64,000 nt of DNA from Planctomycetota bacterium (GCA_020851075.1 JADZDL010000248.1:1-64000), one strand, 5' to 3'. Shown: positions 8,817 through 21,170, numbered from the stretch's first letter. The notes: a model not told the origin generated them from the letters alone. Numbers and translations: made by a program.

Positions 8817-8894
8817 ACAGTCGGCGGTCCCTCAGCGCATCGCTCAGTTGGGGGAACGCTGGAACGCCGCCGCGCATCGGCTACCGTGCAGCGG

Positions 8895-10079
8895 ATGCCC
8901 AGCAAGTTCGAGGCGTTTGCCGCCTGCCAGCCCGGCCTCGAGCCTTTGCTCGCCCGTGAGATCGAGAACCTTGGCGCCACCCCACGGTCGCTCGCTGGCG
9001 GTGTCGCTTTTGGTGCCGACGTACGCCTCGTGATGCAGAGCTGCCTGTGGCTCGGCACCGCCAGCCACGTGATGCTGCGCGTCGTCGAATTCCCGTGCCG
9101 CGCGCTCGGCGAGCTCGAACGCAAGGCGAAGTGCATATTGTGGAAGGAGTGGCTGCGGCCACAATTTGCCATCGACGTGCGCGCCACCACCCGAGCCTCG
9201 CGCGTCTTTCACACGGGAGCCATCGAAGAACGCGTACAAAACGCCATTTCGGCCGCGTTCGGCAAGCCGATCCGCGAGGCCAAACCCGAGGATGAGGACG
9301 TCGCCCGCCTCAGTGTGCGTTTCCACCACGACGTGTGCACGATCTCGCTCGATGCGATGTCGACGCCACTGCACCGGCGCGGTTACCGCCTTGAGACGGC
9401 GAAAGCGCCGCTGCGCGAAGACCTCGCGCATGCGCTGCTGCTCGCGGGTGGCTACACGAAGGACGAGGCGCTGCTCGATCCGTTCTGCGGCAGCGGCACC
9501 ATCGCCATCGAAGCGGCGGCGATGGCGCGCGGCCTCGCACCTGGGCGCCTGCGCCCACCGGCGCTCGGTCACCTCGCGATGTTCGATGCAGAACTCTGGA
9601 TGGAGGTCCGCGCGGAAACGCGCCAGCAGGGCAGTCCAGAAGCCAGTGCCCCACCGCGCATCGCCGCCGGCGACCGCGACGCGGGCGCCATCGAAGCCGC
9701 CAAGGGCAATGCCGAACGCGCGGGCGTGCGCGACATGATCGAGTTCACGCATGGCGCATTCACGGCGCACCCGTGGCTCGAAGGGCCAGGCAACGCACCT
9801 GCGCGTGGCCTGATCGCCACCAATCCCCCGTTTGGCGTGCGCGTGCCCAAAGGCAACAACCTGGCCCCGCTCTACCAGACGCTCGGCCACCGCGCGGCGC
9901 GCCTCGGGGAACACTGGCGGGCCGTGATCCTTGCCCACGACGTGCGACTCGCGCGGCGCACCGGGTTGCCCCTGCAGGCAAGGTTCACGACGCGGCACGG
10001 TGGCCTCGCGGTGACCGCGCTGGCCGGCACAATGGTTGCCGCCGCCAAAGCCGGCAGTGAGTCGGCGCCCAAAGACTGA
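8895..10079 (+). CDS. THUMP-domain class I rRNA methyltransferase (RlmL/YpsC-like)
   Basis: This protein of about 394 residues has the two-part layout of RlmL-N/YpsC 23S rRNA guanine-N2 methyltransferases. The N-terminal ferredoxin-like/THUMP RNA-binding region (residues ~1-165) includes the family-typical phrases 'CQPGLEPLLAREIENLG' and 'SLDAMSTPLHRRGYR'. The methyltransferase domain has motif I, 'DPFCGSGTIAIEAAAMA', and the base-binding motif IV, 'TNPPFGVR'. By homology it should modify a 23S rRNA guanine (m2G2445 in E. coli), but it lacks the RlmK half found in the E. coli fusion. The ATG at 8895 is used; a GTG nine bases earlier is possible. Cytoplasmic housekeeping enzyme. Confidence 0.85.
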   Translation: MPSKFEAFAACQPGLEPLLAREIENLGATPRSLAGGVAFGADVRLVMQSCLWLGTASHVMLRVVEFPCRALGELERKAKCILWKEWLRPQFAIDVRATTRASRVFHTGAIEERVQNAISAAFGKPIREAKPEDEDVARLSVRFHHDVCTISLDAMSTPLHRRGYRLETAKAPLREDLAHALLLAGGYTKDEALLDPFCGSGTIAIEAAAMARGLAPGRLRPPALGHLAMFDAELWMEVRAETRQQGSPEASAPPRIAAGDRDAGAIEAAKGNAERAGVRDMIEFTHGAFTAHPWLEGPGNAPARGLIATNPPFGVRVPKGNNLAPLYQTLGHRAARLGEHWRAVILAHDVRLARRTGLPLQARFTTRHGGLAVTALAGTMVAAAKAGSESAPKD

Positions 10080-10204
10080 GCGCCAGCCGCACCCCTGCTG
10101 CAAGTGTGGCGCGCGCTGCGGCACACGCTGTTTGGGACGTCTTTGCGACCACGCCTGGCGGCGCTCCGCCTACAGTGTGGGGCTCCCACCAACCCCGAGG
10201 CTCC

Positions 10205-11143
10205 ATGCTCCTGCTTCGTTTTGCCGCCTTGCTGCTCGCGGCCACCACAGCGTCCCTCTCCCTATCTGCACAAGCGCAGATCGTGCACGCCAACTTCGAC
10301 ACGCCCACCTTCGACGATGGCGTGAGCATGGGCGGCCCCAACCTGCTCTTCGCCATCAAGACCCAGGCGCCCACGGTGCTCGCTGCCACGCGCGTCGAGG
10401 TGTGGACCGGCGAACAGTCGGGCACCAACACGATCTCCTTGTGGAGTCACGACGCCATCAACAACCGCCCGCTGGCGCCACTTGGCACCGGCAGCTGGTC
10501 GATGGGCCGCGTCAACGGCTGGCAAGGCGCCCCCCTCGCGACGCCCGTGGTATTGAACGCCAATGAGGACGTCTGGGTCGTCTGGGGTTGCCAGAACGGC
10601 GCGCAGGCGCCGGCGGACGGGCCTGGGCCTGGTGCGCAGCAGTATCGCGGCAGCTTTGACGGCGGCGCGTCGTGGAACGGACCGTTCACCGGCCAACAGT
10701 GGAAGTTCCGCATCTGGACCGGTTTTGCGGGCCATTACGAGGTGTATGGCACGGGCTGCAACGGCTCGCGCGGCACGCCCCAACTCGGTTGGTACGGCAT
10801 GCCACTCGCAGGCACCAGCTTCGATGTGCACCTCGACCGCGGCGCCGCCAACAGCTTCGCCGTGCTCTCGTTTGGCACTTCCAACACCAACGAGAACGGC
10901 ACGCCGCTGCCCTATTCGCTCGCCGGCCTCGGTGCCCCCAACTGCAGCGTGCAAGCCTCCCTGTTGGTGACCGCATTCGCGCCGACGAATGCCACGGGCC
11001 ACGCCCAGATGGTCACGAGCCTGCCGAACGACCCGACGTTGGCCGGATTCCTGTTCTTCAACCAGTGGTTCTGCCTCGACACCGCGGCCAACGCGCTCGG
11101 TCTCTCGACCAGCAACGCCGGCGCCGCCACGATCGGCTTCTAA
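10205..11143 (+). CDS. secreted protein with shared C-terminal 'GTGC...SNAGAA' domain
   Basis: This 312-residue protein has a signal peptide, 'MLLLRFAALLLAATTASLSL', cut near SAQA. Residues ~25-175 form a beta-rich domain of unknown role containing 'VWVVWGCQNG'. The last ~130 residues are a domain repeated in other secreted proteins of this window: a GTGC opening, 'NSFAVLSFGTSN', 'PYSLAGLGAPNCSVQ', a central PND, and a closing 'TSNAGAATIGF'. The Kelch protein at 49953-51293 ends with the same pattern, which suggests a lineage-specific sorting, anchoring or adhesive module. The start is taken at the signal-peptide ATG rather than at the longer open frame. Probably extracellular; function unknown. 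Confidence 0.75.
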   Translation: MLLLRFAALLLAATTASLSLSAQAQIVHANFDTPTFDDGVSMGGPNLLFAIKTQAPTVLAATRVEVWTGEQSGTNTISLWSHDAINNRPLAPLGTGSWSMGRVNGWQGAPLATPVVLNANEDVWVVWGCQNGAQAPADGPGPGAQQYRGSFDGGASWNGPFTGQQWKFRIWTGFAGHYEVYGTGCNGSRGTPQLGWYGMPLAGTSFDVHLDRGAANSFAVLSFGTSNTNENGTPLPYSLAGLGAPNCSVQASLLVTAFAPTNATGHAQMVTSLPNDPTLAGFLFFNQWFCLDTAANALGLSTSNAGAATIGF

Positions 11144-11216
11144 GCTGGTCCGCAGCAAACGCGAGAGTGACTAGGCTCTCGCAATGCTGAGGCAGGGCGG
11201 CGACCATGCTCCCCGC

Positions 11217-14200
11217 ATGAGCCGCACCCGCCACCTCGCCCTCTCCGCCCTCGCTCTCGGCACTGCCGCCGTTGCCCAGCACGACACTGCGACCGGCACC
11301 AAGCAGCCGGCCCTCGTGATCGCGCCGGCCAGCAACGAGGCGCAGGACCAGATCAAGAGCTTCCAGCTCGCGCCGGGCCTCGTGTGCGATCTCGTGGCCG
11401 CCGAGCCGGACCTCTGCAATCCGGTCGCCTTCGCGATCGACGGCAAAGGCCGCTTCTACGTGGCCGAGACGTTCCGCATCAACGATGGCGTCTTCGACAC
11501 GCGCAGCTACATGCAGTGGAAGGACGCGGATCTCGCGTGTTTGACGGTCGCGGACCGCATCGCGAAGTACGAGAAGTACATCCCAAACGACATCCCGAAG
11601 TACCGCGCGTTCCCCGAGCGCATCCGCATGCTCGTCGACACCGACCGGAACGGCACGCTCGATCGTTCGACGGTGTTTGCCGACCAGTTCCACGAACTGG
11701 CCGACGGCATCGCCTCCGGCGTGCTGCCGGTTGGCAACGACGTCTACTTCACGAATATCCCCAAGCTCTACAAACTGCGCGATGCCAACGACGACGGCAT
11801 CGCGGACGAAGTCCAGGTTCTGCACGATGGCTACGGCGTGCACACGTCGCTGATCGGCCACGACCTGCACGGCCTCATTGTCGGCCCGGATCGCCGCCTC
11901 TACTTCTCGATCGGCGATCGCGGCTTCCACATCCAGCAAGGCGACCGCACCCTCGCGTATCCACACGAAGGCGCCGTGCTGCGCTGCGAACTCGACGGCA
12001 GCGACCTCGAAGTCGTGCACCGCGGCCTGCGCAACCCTCAGGAACTCGCGTTTGACCAATGGGGCGACCTGTTCACGGGCGACAACAACAGCGACGGTGG
12101 CGACCGCGCGCGTTTCGTGCACATCGTGCCGGGTGCCGACAGCGGCTGGCGCATCGGCTACCAGTGGCTCGACGACCGCGGCGCGTGGAATCGCGAGAAG
12201 ATGTGGCATGCTCGCCATCCCGGTCAACCGGCGTGGGTCATGCCGCCGATCATGAACTTCGCGGATGGCCCTTCGGGGCTCGTCTACGATCCAGGCCAGG
12301 GTCTGCCCGAACGCTTCCGCGACTGCTTCTTCCTGTGCGACTTCCGCGGCGGCACCACCTACAGCGGCGTGCACGCCTTGCGCGTGCAACGCAATGGCGC
12401 GGGTTTTGAACTCGCGAGCGTGCAGAAGGCGATCTGGAGCATCCTCGCCACCGACGTCGACTTTGGCCCCGATGGCTCGATGTACGTGTCGGACTGGGTC
12501 TCGGGCTGGAACAAGACCGGCAAGGGCCGCATCTACCGCGTTCGCACCCAGCAGATGCAGAACGACATGGCTCTGCGCAACACGGCGAACCTGCTCGGCA
12601 GCGACCTGACCCAGCGCGGCGAAGCGCAGTTGCGCGCGCTGCTCGCCCATGCCGACCGCCGCGTGCGCCAGGCTGCGCAGTTCGCGCTCGTCGATCTCGG
12701 CGCCACGGCCGTGCTCGCCGATGTAGCGAAGTCGCCCGAATCGCGCCTCGCCCGCCTGCATGCGATCTGGGGCCTCGGCGCGCTTGGCCGCAAGGACCAG
12801 AACGCACTCGAATCGGTCCCGGCACTGCTCGAGGACGGCGATGCGGACGTGCGGGCGATGGCCGCACGCGTGCTCGGCGACGCGCGCGTGAAGGACGCCG
12901 GCAAGGCCCTGCTGAAGGCCCTGCAGGACGGCAACGCGCGCGTGCAGAAGGAAGCGGCGCTGGCGCTTGCTCGACTTGGCCCGAATGCGCCGAAGAACAC
13001 GCCACAGGCCCTGTTTCTACTGCTCGCCAAGAACGAAGACCGCGACCACGTGCTGCGGCATGCGGCGGTGTTCGCGCTCGCGAACTTCGACGATCGGGAT
13101 GCCGTGCAGGCGCGCGCCGGAGATGCCAACCGCTCGATTCGCCTCGGTGCGCTGCTGGCGATGGCGCGGTTGCGCGATCCACGCATCGCGTCGTTCCTGC
13201 AGGACAGCGAAGAATCGCTGCGCTACGAAGCCGCGCGCGCGATCTATGGGGAACCCATCGACGGCGCCATGGAGGCACTCGCCAAGCTCGCTTACGACGA
13301 GACTCCGGACGCCCCGGGCATCGATTGGCGAGCCCTGAACGCCAACCGCATGATCGGCGAAGTCGAAAACGCGGAAGCCCTCGTGCACGTGGCCAACTCG
13401 GCGAATCACCCGGCCGCAACGCGCCGCGAAGCGCTCGCGATTCTCGCCGAATGGCCGACACCACACGGCCAGGATCGCGTCTTCGGCAATTGGCGCCCGT
13501 GCACCCATCCGCACGCCGATATCGTGCTGCAGGCGTTTGGTGCGACCGTCGAGCACCTTCTCGCGGACGAAGCCGTCGCAGCCGAAGCCGCCAAGACCAC
13601 GGGCGCGCTGCGTCTCACCAACCGCGCCGGCTTGCTCGCCGCGTACGTCGCCGAGGGCAAGCACCCGAGCGACGCGCGCATCGCCGCGCTCGATGCGCTC
13701 GCCACGATGTCGGCCCCCGAACTGGCGGGTGCGGTCGATTCGATCGATGCAGCAGCACCAGTGCCACTGCGCAAACGCGCCGTCGAGCTCATGTCGCACG
13801 CGGCACCGGAGAAGGCCGTTCCCGTGTTGGCGACGCTGCTCGACAACGCGTCCGTTGGCGAACAGCAGGCTGCGTTTGCCGCACTCGGCGACATGCAGCA
13901 CGCGAGCGCAAGTGCCCTGCTCGGTGCGTGGCTCACGAAACTGCAGGCGGGAACGGTTCCTGCCGCGCTGCAACTGGACCTGCTCGAAGCCGCCGCCAAA
14001 CACGCCGAACTGAAGGCCGTGCTCACCGCGCGAGAAGCCACGGAAGCCAGCGGCGGGCCTCTCGCGGCCTACCAGGCGTGCCTGGACGGCGGTGACGCCA
14101 AAGCCGGCCGCTCGGTGTTCTACGACTTCGAAGCGACGCGCTGCACGCGGTGCCACACGCTCGGTGGGCAGGGCGGCAACGCCGGCCCGGTGCTCGACGG

Positions 14201-14507
14201 CATCGGCAAGAAACAGACGCGGGAGTACCTGCTCGCCGCGCTCATCGCACCAAGCACCAACATCGCCGAGGGTTTTGGCGCGATGACGATCGAACTCCAC
14301 AACGGCGACCAGATCGTCGGTGTCGTAACCAAGGACCAGGATGGCGAAGTCACCGTGGTGGGCGGCTCCGGCGAGCCTGTGAAGGCGAAGTGGAGCGACA
14401 TCAAGAAGCGCACGCCCAACGGCACGAGCGCGATGCCGCCCATGGGTGGCCCCCTGAGCAAGCGTCAGATCCGCGACGTGCTCGCGTTCCTCACCAGCCA
14501 GCAGTAG
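11217..14507 (+). CDS. PVC-type heme-binding dehydrogenase with HEAT repeats and C-terminal cytochrome c
   Basis: This protein of about 1096 residues is exported by a signal peptide (MSRTRHLALSALALGTAAVA). It has three parts. Residues ~35-440 form a membrane-bound-dehydrogenase-like six-bladed propeller (glucose/sorbosone dehydrogenase type), with 'GDNNSDGGDRARFVHIVPGA' and 'SDWVSGWNKTGKGRIYRV'. Residues ~450-950 carry HEAT/ARM-like helical repeats. The end is a heme-c domain, 'CTRCHTLGGQGGNAGPVLDG', with a distal Met candidate in 'AMPPMGGPLSKRQ'. The architecture is a hallmark of Planctomycetota and relatives and is thought to oxidise sugars or related substrates in the periplasm, passing electrons to the heme. 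The substrate is unknown. It converges on the DUF1501/DUF1553 pair. Confidence 0.92.
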   Translation: MSRTRHLALSALALGTAAVAQHDTATGTKQPALVIAPASNEAQDQIKSFQLAPGLVCDLVAAEPDLCNPVAFAIDGKGRFYVAETFRINDGVFDTRSYMQWKDADLACLTVADRIAKYEKYIPNDIPKYRAFPERIRMLVDTDRNGTLDRSTVFADQFHELADGIASGVLPVGNDVYFTNIPKLYKLRDANDDGIADEVQVLHDGYGVHTSLIGHDLHGLIVGPDRRLYFSIGDRGFHIQQGDRTLAYPHEGAVLRCELDGSDLEVVHRGLRNPQELAFDQWGDLFTGDNNSDGGDRARFVHIVPGADSGWRIGYQWLDDRGAWNREKMWHARHPGQPAWVMPPIMNFADGPSGLVYDPGQGLPERFRDCFFLCDFRGGTTYSGVHALRVQRNGAGFELASVQKAIWSILATDVDFGPDGSMYVSDWVSGWNKTGKGRIYRVRTQQMQNDMALRNTANLLGSDLTQRGEAQLRALLAHADRRVRQAAQFALVDLGATAVLADVAKSPESRLARLHAIWGLGALGRKDQNALESVPALLEDGDADVRAMAARVLGDARVKDAGKALLKALQDGNARVQKEAALALARLGPNAPKNTPQALFLLLAKNEDRDHVLRHAAVFALANFDDRDAVQARAGDANRSIRLGALLAMARLRDPRIASFLQDSEESLRYEAARAIYGEPIDGAMEALAKLAYDETPDAPGIDWRALNANRMIGEVENAEALVHVANSANHPAATRREALAILAEWPTPHGQDRVFGNWRPCTHPHADIVLQAFGATVEHLLADEAVAAEAAKTTGALRLTNRAGLLAAYVAEGKHPSDARIAALDALATMSAPELAGAVDSIDAAAPVPLRKRAVELMSHAAPEKAVPVLATLLDNASVGEQQAAFAALGDMQHASASALLGAWLTKLQAGTVPAALQLDLLEAAAKHAELKAVLTAREATEASGGPLAAYQACLDGGDAKAGRSVFYDFEATRCTRCHTLGGQGGNAGPVLDGIGKKQTREYLLAALIAPSTNIAEGFGAMTIELHNGDQIVGVVTKDQDGEVTVVGGSGEPVKAKWSDIKKRTPNGTSAMPPMGGPLSKRQIRDVLAFLTSQQ

Positions 14508-14540
14508 CTGGCGACGGTAGGCGGTCCGGCGACCTGCGGC

Positions 14541-15964
<1,424 letters not shown>

Positions 15965-15965
<1 letters not shown>

Positions 15966-18595
15966 CACCGTTTGGTCAGGAACTCGTCGAGATTCAACAC
16001 GACACCGCACACCACGGCCCATGCCGCCAGTTCGGCCGCACCTTCGCGCCCGCCGACGACCATTGCCGCCACCGCCGCCGGGTCCGCAGCGAAGTGGCGC
16101 CGTTCTTCGCGCAGCAGTTCGAGCACCCGCTCACGTTCTGGCACGGTCGGCTCGCGCAACAGACATTGCTGCCACAACCAGCGCACAGAGGACACATCGT
16201 TGCTCCCCGCATCGCGCGCCGACTGCACGCGCTCCGCCAACGCGAGCGCAGCCTCGTGGAACTCCGGATCGTTCCAGACCACAAGCGCCTGCAGGGGTGT
16301 GTTCGTGCGCTGACGCTTCAGCACGCACGCTTCGCGGCTTTGCGCATCAAAGACGAGCATCGCCGGATGCGGACTCGTACGCCGCCAGAACGTGTAGAGC
16401 GCGCGCCGATACCGATCGGGGCCATTCGCGTTCTGCCACTGCTCACCGCTGTAGAGCTGCATCCACACGCCATCGGGCTGCGGCGGCATCACGCTCGGCC
16501 CGCCAAGCTGTTCGTGCAGCAGCCCCGACACCGCGAGCGCCTGATCGCGCAGCATCTCGGCGGGAAGGCGGAACGACGCCCCGCGCGCGAGCCAGCGGTT
16601 CTGCGGATCGACCTCGCGCTGCGCCGACGACGCGGCCGAATCCTGTGCGTAGGTGGCCGACAGCACGATCGTGCGCAGCAAGTGGCGGAACGACCAGCCG
16701 TGCGCCATGAAGTCGGCGGCGAGCCAATCGAGTAGTTCGGGATGCGTCGGCTTTTCACCTTGCGTGCCAAAGTCCTCGCTCGTTGTCACGAGGCCCGCGC
16801 CAAACAGCTCAGCCCAAACGCGATTGCACTGCACACGCGCCGTCAGCGGATTGTCACGCGACACGAGCCAGCGCGCAAAACCGAGCCGGTTGCGCGGCGC
16901 ATCGGCGGGCATCGGCGGCCAGCACGCCGGGGTCCCAGGCTGCACAACCATTCCCGGCGTCAGGAACGAACCGCGCAGGTGAAGGCGCGTCGTACGCGCC
17001 TTGTCTGGCGGCAGCTCCTTCAACACTGGCACCGGATCGCCCTGATTCGCGAGAAACTCCTTCTCCGCATCGGTGATGCGTGTGCGCAGCTCCGCGAACT
17101 CGGGAGCGCGGGCGAGATACTCGCGCCGCAGCAGCGAACGCGCGTGGTCATCGCAAGCTTCGGGGGCCATGGCAAGCGCCTGCGCCACCTCGCGCCCGAA
17201 CTCGCTCGCGCGCAGATCGAAGTAGAAACCGCCGATGCCGCCACCATTGGTGATCTTCAGCAGCAGCTCGTTGTCACCCGGGCGCAGCGCCACCGACAGC
17301 AGCTCTTGATCCGCAGCCGCACCGCGCCCCACTTCCTTGGCGAGCACTTCGGCACCGTTCCACCACACCTTGATCGCGTCGTCACTGCCGAGCGAGAGCA
17401 CCGCCGTGGCCGCGACCTCGGCGTGAATCGTGCGGTGCAGATAGAACGCGCTGTTGTCACCGCTCCACGTGTGCACCTTGCCATCCCGATAGCCCGGCTC
17501 GTCGCGCCAGCGCAAGCCCTGCTGATCGGCGCCGAGCTTCACACCCTCGGTCTCGGGCGCAAACGCAGTCGCGTGCGCCGTATGGAAGTCCGACGCCGCG
17601 ATGGGCCCGAGCACGTGCCACACAGAACTCGTCGCGCGCGCCTCACGAAACGCCAACAGGCCCGCGCGCGCCGTAGCAGCCCAACGATCGACCGCGGCGT
17701 CGTCGGCCTGCCACTTGCTGCGCAACGCCGTCAGTTCGAGCTCGAGCACCTTCTGCGTCGCCCGCTGCCGCGCCGACGGCACGCGCAACACCGGCGCGTC
17801 GTTGGGCTGGTCGTTGTCTTCGGTCTGATCGAAGATCGCGAACAACTCGAAGAACTCCTTCTGCGAGAACGGGTCGTACTTGTGGTCGTGGCACTGCGCA
17901 CAACCCATCGTCGTCCCCATCCACACGCCCATCGTCGTACTCACTCGATCGATGACCGCCGCGCACCGGAACTCTTCGTCGTCGGTGCCGCCCTCCGTAT
18001 TCGTCATCGTCTGCCGATGGAACGCCGTCGCCAACCGCTGCTCATCCGTAGCACCGGGCAACAGGTCGCCGGCCAGCTGGTCGATCGTGAACTCATCAAA
18101 CGGCAGATCGCGCAAGAAGGCGTCGATCACCCATTCGCGATAACGCCACATCGTGCGTCGCAGCGCGTCCTTCTCATAACCCTGCGAATCTGCATAGCGC
18201 GCCAGATCGAGCCACCACTGCGTCCAACGTTCGGCACAGCGCGGCGAAGCCAACAGCGCATCCACGGCGCGGGCCTCGGCATCCACGTCCGTGTCCGCCA
18301 CGAACGCAGCCACTTCCGCCGGGGTTGGTGGCACGCCGGTGAGATCCAGGGTCACGCGCCGAAGCCAGGCGGCGCGATTGGTACGCGGCGCCGGCGAAAG
18401 GCCGTTTTGCTCCATGGCGGCGAGGACCCACGCATCGAGCGGCGAACGCACCCACGCAGGGTTGGCAGTCGCGGGCACGGCTCGCACCTGCACTGGCTGG
18501 TAGGCCCAGTGTGGTGACTGCGCCGGGCACGCAACCGCAACGATGGCCACGAGGGCCGGACTCAGCACAGACAGCAGGTAGGGCGTGCGTCTCAT
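15965..18595 (-). CDS. DUF1549/DUF1553 exported protein
   Basis: This 876-residue protein has a Sec signal peptide ([21 protein letters not shown]). DUF1549 occupies about residues 45-260, with '[20 protein letters not shown]', '[17 protein letters not shown]' and the '[13 protein letters not shown]' motif, a CxxCH that may bind heme. A beta-sandwich insert (residues ~330-480) contains '[18 protein letters not shown]', like PA14 or carbohydrate-binding modules. DUF1553 occupies the C-terminal ~270 residues, with '[20 protein letters not shown]' and '[20 protein letters not shown]'. Unlike many relatives it lacks an N-terminal planctomycete cytochrome c domain. First gene of an operon with the DUF1501 gene; probably periplasmic redox-linked polysaccharide degradation, by family context only. 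Confidence 0.92.
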
Positions 18596-18932
18596 GTTGC
18601 GGCACCTCGAGCGGCGGAGGATTGTCGCCCGATGGCAAGGCCTGACAACCCACGCATCCGGGATTCCGCGGCGATTGCGCAGCGTTCACCGCCAAGAATC
18701 CCACCCGCGCAGCGAACACCGTTCCGCCTGACTGCCTGGCACGCGGTACCCTCCTCACGACACCCAACCGGGGCCTAACCACCCCCACCCGCGCAAGCGA
18801 CCCCCGAGAACCGGGGCGATGACCACGGAAACCTGGCGATGACTGCATTTTGAGCCGTCCTTTCGTGGGGAAAGGGCGCCTCCACGCCGCCAGCCAGACC
18901 CCCTTGGCCGTCGTTTCTTTGCACCGAAAACT
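18596..18932. other. 337-bp intergenic region between divergent genes
   Basis: This region separates the start of the DUF1549/DUF1553 gene from the start of the secreted repeat protein and should hold both promoters. I see no convincing small gene, tRNA or strong hairpin. There are CCACCCCCACCC-type C-rich tracts around 18775-18790 and GGGG runs near 18815-18880. A GAGGTGC sequence just before the minus-strand ATG is the only clear ribosome-binding site. Confidence 0.5.
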
Positions 18933-20957
18933 ATGCACCTCCACCGCATCCTCTCCTCCGTCATTCTGGCCCTCGCCGCGTCGCACGCGGCCGCGCAGAG
19001 CTACCTGCCCACCCAAGGTCAGGTCGTAATCGCCGACGGCGATGCCGTCGCCTCGGTGCCAGGCGCCGTGATCAACACCAACGGACTCGACACCCCCGCC
19101 ATGGGCCTCAACGGCGACATGGTGCTGCGCGCCCAGATGCTGAGCGGTAGCGGTGGCGTCTCGACGGCCAACAACCGCCTGCTGCTCTACGGGCGCTCGG
19201 TCGACGACATGGTGGTAGTTGCGCGCGGTGGTGATCCGGAACCGACCGGCCTCTTCCCCGGCGCCATCCTCGGCACGGCGACGGCTTCGGGCATCGGCAG
19301 CGGCACCCGCATCAGCCCGATCGGCGGCATCATGCTCTGGGGCTCGTCCCTGAGCGGCGGCCCGATCATCGCAACCGGCACCGGCGCCACGGGTCGCAAC
19401 GACTCGGCACTGTTCTGGGGTCCCGTCGGCGGCCAGGCCATCCTCGCGCAGCGCGGCCAACTGACGCCCGGCGGCGGCGGCTCGTTCTTGAACACGGCGT
19501 TCTCGAGCATCAGCAACCAGCCCTCCTGCATGAACGCGTCGGGCACCACGGTGTTCCAGGCGGCGCTCGAAGCAGGGGACGTGGTCGGCACGACCAACAA
19601 CGCCGCCTGGCTCGTCGGCACGCCCGGCGCGCTGCAGATCATGCTGCGCAAGGGCGACACCTTCACGGTGCCCGGCGGCGACGCAGTCATCGGCTCGCTC
19701 GGCTTTGGCGTGCAGATGAACGAACTCGGCATGGTGCTGCACGACGAGAAGTTCTCGACGACGCTCGGCACCGCGCCAGCCACCACGGCAACCGACGGCC
19801 TGCTCATGCTCTACATCCCGGGCACGGGCAACCTCATCGTCGCCCGCGAAGGTGACGCCGCCCCCGGCACGGTCGGCGCGACCTATGGTTCGCTGACGAT
19901 CGGCACCATGGCGCTCTCGCGCTCGGGCAAGATGTGCTTCAACGCCTCGCTCGTCGGCGGCGACGTCTCGGGCACGACCAACGATGCGGCGATCTACGTC
20001 GGCGACACGACCGGTTTCACGATGGCCGTGCGCAAGGGTGATGCAGCGCCGAGTGGCGTGCCCGGCGAGACCTTCGCGACGCTCTACACGAGCAGCATCA
20101 ACGTCAACGACAACGGCGCGGTGATGTTCTACGCGATCCTCGCGGGCGCCACGGTGACGACCGACAACGATGCCGGCCTCTGGGTCGGCACGCCCGGCAA
20201 CCTGTCGATCATCGCGCGCGAAGGCGATGTCGCGCCAGGCATCGCCAACGCGGTGTTCACGACCATCACGCCAGGCAGCGCGCACCTCAACGATCGTGGC
20301 CAGAGCGTCTTCGGCTGCTCGATCCTGCTGAACGGCACGACCAGCCAGAGCGCGACCTACGCCTACGACCCGAACCAGGGCCTGATCCTGCTGAACACGG
20401 CCGGCGACACCTACACGACCTCGACGGGCCCGAAGACCGCCAACGGCATCGACGGCGGCATCCAGTTCAACTCGGGTGACGGCTGCGCGATGACGCTCAA
20501 CAACAACGGCGACTTCGTTCGTCGCATCAACTTCACCGCCGGTAGCGCGGTCGTGCGCGGCCACATCGGTGGCATGCAAGCCGCCCCGGCCTCGCTCTCG
20601 TCCGCCGGCGGCACCCAGAGCTGGGAACTCAGCGCCGGTGCGGCCAACGCCGGTCGCCTCTACGTGATCGCGGGCACGCTGAGCGGCACGCGCCCTGGCT
20701 TCACTTTCGGCGGCGCCAACGTGCCCCTGAACCAGGACTTCTGGTTCCCGCTGTCGCTGCAGGCCGCGAACGGCCCGGTCTACACGAACTCGTGGGGCCT
20801 GCTCGATGGCAACGGCCACGCCAGCGCCTCGTTCAACTTCCCGGCTGGCTTCGGCTGGATGCAGGGCGCCCTGTTCCACCACGCCTTCCTGGTGCTCGAC
20901 ATCGCCACGGTGCTCCCGACCTTTGTCAGTGAGCCCACCTCGGTCCGCCTGTACTGA
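18933..20957 (+). CDS. secreted beta-repeat protein (DUF7453/NxxGxxxF-type tandem repeats)
   Basis: This 674-residue protein has a signal peptide, 'MHLHRILSSVILALAASHAA'. The body consists of roughly eight repeats of ~70 residues. Each has an 'Lxx(R/K)xGDxxPG' beta turn, e.g. 'LIVAREGDAAPGTVGATYG', 'AVRKGDAAPSGVPGETF' and 'IIAREGDVAPGIANAVF', followed by an 'N.xG...F.A.L.GG' segment and a 'GLWVGTPGNL' closing strand. This matches the choice-of-anchor tandem-repeat family of planctomycete and cyanobacterial secreted proteins, probably a beta-propeller. The C-terminal ~100 residues form a different beta domain ending 'FVSEPTSVRLY', resembling the sorting-type ends of neighbouring secreted proteins. 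Extracellular; function unknown. Confidence 0.7.
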   Translation: MHLHRILSSVILALAASHAAAQSYLPTQGQVVIADGDAVASVPGAVINTNGLDTPAMGLNGDMVLRAQMLSGSGGVSTANNRLLLYGRSVDDMVVVARGGDPEPTGLFPGAILGTATASGIGSGTRISPIGGIMLWGSSLSGGPIIATGTGATGRNDSALFWGPVGGQAILAQRGQLTPGGGGSFLNTAFSSISNQPSCMNASGTTVFQAALEAGDVVGTTNNAAWLVGTPGALQIMLRKGDTFTVPGGDAVIGSLGFGVQMNELGMVLHDEKFSTTLGTAPATTATDGLLMLYIPGTGNLIVAREGDAAPGTVGATYGSLTIGTMALSRSGKMCFNASLVGGDVSGTTNDAAIYVGDTTGFTMAVRKGDAAPSGVPGETFATLYTSSINVNDNGAVMFYAILAGATVTTDNDAGLWVGTPGNLSIIAREGDVAPGIANAVFTTITPGSAHLNDRGQSVFGCSILLNGTTSQSATYAYDPNQGLILLNTAGDTYTTSTGPKTANGIDGGIQFNSGDGCAMTLNNNGDFVRRINFTAGSAVVRGHIGGMQAAPASLSSAGGTQSWELSAGAANAGRLYVIAGTLSGTRPGFTFGGANVPLNQDFWFPLSLQAANGPVYTNSWGLLDGNGHASASFNFPAGFGWMQGALFHHAFLVLDIATVLPTFVSEPTSVRLY

Positions 20958-20973
20958 GTTCTTGCCCTCTGCC

Positions 20974-21000
20974 GCTCGCAGCGAAGATCTCGCTGCGAGC
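20974..21000 (+). terminator. hairpin downstream of the secreted repeat protein
   Basis: An 11-bp perfect stem (GCTCGCAGCGA paired with TCGCTGCGAGC) and a five-base AGATC loop lie 17 bp after the stop codon at 20957. There is no T-tract after it, so it would be a non-canonical terminator or an mRNA-stabilising hairpin. Confidence 0.5.
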
Positions 21001-21170
21001 CATGCGCAGAGCGTCGGTTCTGGCGGCCCGCGCACATCCAGGTCGCGCAAAACCCGCGGAACTGCTCGACCGGCCAAAGTCTGCGTTTCGCGGACGCCGG
21101 GCGGCCCAGTAGCCTTGCGGGACACGGCGCGCCCACCCCTCTGGCCCGCCGCCCTTCCCCGAGGTGCTGC